NCBI RefSeq assembly: GCF_020537505.1
Contig: NZ_JAJBMO010000048.1
Location: 1-5,746 of the forward strand
DNA length: 5,746 nt
Direction of reading: 5' to 3'
DNA from: Blautia glucerasea
GTDB lineage: Bacteria > Bacillota > Clostridia > Lachnospirales > Lachnospiraceae
Shown one piece after another: positions 5,191 through 5,746 of the stretch. Numbering within the stretch: position 1 is the first letter of the stretch; the number at the start of each line of letters is the position of its first letter. The translations under genes and the position numbers were made by a program. The notes below the pieces were generated by a model. It saw only the letters and a list, made by a program, of their open reading frames with translations, was not told where the DNA came from and ran no database searches.

Positions 5191-5746
5191 TCATTCCGCG
5201 CCCAGATACTCCCGGATCCGCGCCTCGTTCATATTTTCCCCGATCACGATCACCACTTCCTGGCCTACGGAAATGGGCTTCAGGGAAAATTCTTTGCGGG
5301 TGGCGTTTAGTTCCAGCCAGGTATTATCGGCAGCCACTACAGGAACGGAGTCCGCACCCGTGGTTCCGTTTCCTTCCTCCGCAGCGCTGTCTTCTAATTT
5401 CACAAATCCCTTAATCCGGAAAACATCCCCGCACTCCGGATCATCCAGGATCTGATGGGCAGCACGCTCCAGCTGTGCCTCTGAAATTTTCAACTCCATA
5501 AAATACAGCGACTGGAAGCCCTCTTTCTCATCGAAGCATTGTTTCTCAAAGTCTTCCATCACATATCCGCTGTTAAAAATCTTTTGGAAGTCTTCGTCTG
5601 TAAACTGCTCCCAGTCCTTATTCAGCACTTCTTTTTCTGTAAAGCGGCGTTTGCACTTCACACTCTCCAATGCCCGGTTCAGATGTTCTACAGTACCCTT
5701 GATCTCCTCCGCAGAAGCCTCCTGGCTCTTGCTAAGGACAATACAG
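5191..5746 (-). CDS. COG0523/CobW-family GTPase, C-terminal part (partial)
   Basis: The minus-strand frame is open from the window edge to the stop at 5191, about 185 codons, so the N-terminus with the P-loop is outside. It begins with CIVLSKSQ, which fits the G4 guanine-recognition segment of COG0523 proteins (S-K-x-Q in place of N-K-x-D). Next comes EEIKGTVEHLNRAL, and then the CobW C-terminal domain, with GDVFRIKGFVKLED and WLELNATRKEF, and near the end VGQEVVIVIGENMNEARI. Family members are G3E GTPases acting as metal chaperones or metal-cofactor insertases (zinc, cobalt, iron). The client metal cannot be told here. A low-complexity insert rich in Ala, Glu, Gly and Thr (about 5327-5395) interrupts the domain. 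A TTG at 5670 might be taken as a start, but the coding frame clearly continues upstream. Confidence 0.8.
   Translation of the reverse strand, partial: CIVLSKSQEASAEEIKGTVEHLNRALESVKCKRRFTEKEVLNKDWEQFTDEDFQKIFNSGYVMEDFEKQCFDEKEGFQSLYFMELKISEAQLERAAHQILDDPECGDVFRIKGFVKLEDSAAEEGNGTTGADSVPVVAADNTWLELNATRKEFSLKPISVGQEVVIVIGENMNEARIREYLGAE

Noticed and set aside
854..5205. A 13-base match ATTCCGCGCCCAG at 854-866 and 5193-5205
   Set aside because: One copy encodes the C-terminus of the COG0523 protein and the other is leader sequence. A match of this length is expected by chance in a window of this size.
5191..5670. A TTG-initiated 159-residue gene as the full right-edge protein
   Set aside because: The frame stays open to the window edge and the upstream codons give the expected COG0523 sequence (VLSKSQ). 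TTG at 5670 is therefore an internal Leu codon.

Overview
The window looks like chromosome of a mid-GC Firmicute, most likely a gut Lachnospiraceae (Blautia/Dorea-like). This rests on AGGAG-type ribosome binding sites, intrinsic terminators, a purine-riboswitch-type leader and the protein styles (AraD, bacterial acyl-ACP thioesterase, a COG0523 GTPase). The genus is inferred from memory, not measured.

Layout: (1) The left edge holds the last 28 codons of a plus-strand gene, probably a GH3 glycosidase, closed by a strong hairpin. (2) Facing it on the minus strand is an L-ribulose-5-phosphate 4-epimerase gene (araD type). Its ~390-bp upstream region carries a promoter candidate, two direct 9-bp repeats exactly 20 bp apart, and a ~150-bp element with inverted ends that would be transcribed as leader. 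(3) Upstream, also minus strand, a fatty acyl-ACP thioesterase gene is followed after 62 bp by a Gfo/Idh/MocA oxidoreductase gene, probably one transcription unit. (4) A 489-bp intergenic region separates the thioesterase from a divergent plus-strand guanine deaminase gene (guaD). It holds a good guaD promoter and then a three-way-junction RNA of the purine (guanine) riboswitch superfamily. A terminator re-uses parts of that aptamer. (5) After guaD come a long bidirectional terminator hairpin, a ~325-bp stretch with two gene remnants whose truncated ends face each other, and a second hairpin of similar sequence. (6) The right edge is the C-terminal part of a minus-strand COG0523/CobW-type GTPase that continues past the window.

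The most interesting part is the guaD leader. The aptamer keeps the signature J2/3 segment and the C at the specificity position, but differs from the usual purine riboswitch in J1/2, J3/1 and L3. The downstream terminator needs the P3 5' strand, L3 and the P1 3' strand, so ligand binding should block termination. That predicts an ON switch that raises guanine deaminase when a guanine-like purine is plentiful. The other genes are ordinary carbohydrate and lipid metabolism. No insertion sequence, CRISPR array, tRNA or rRNA was seen.
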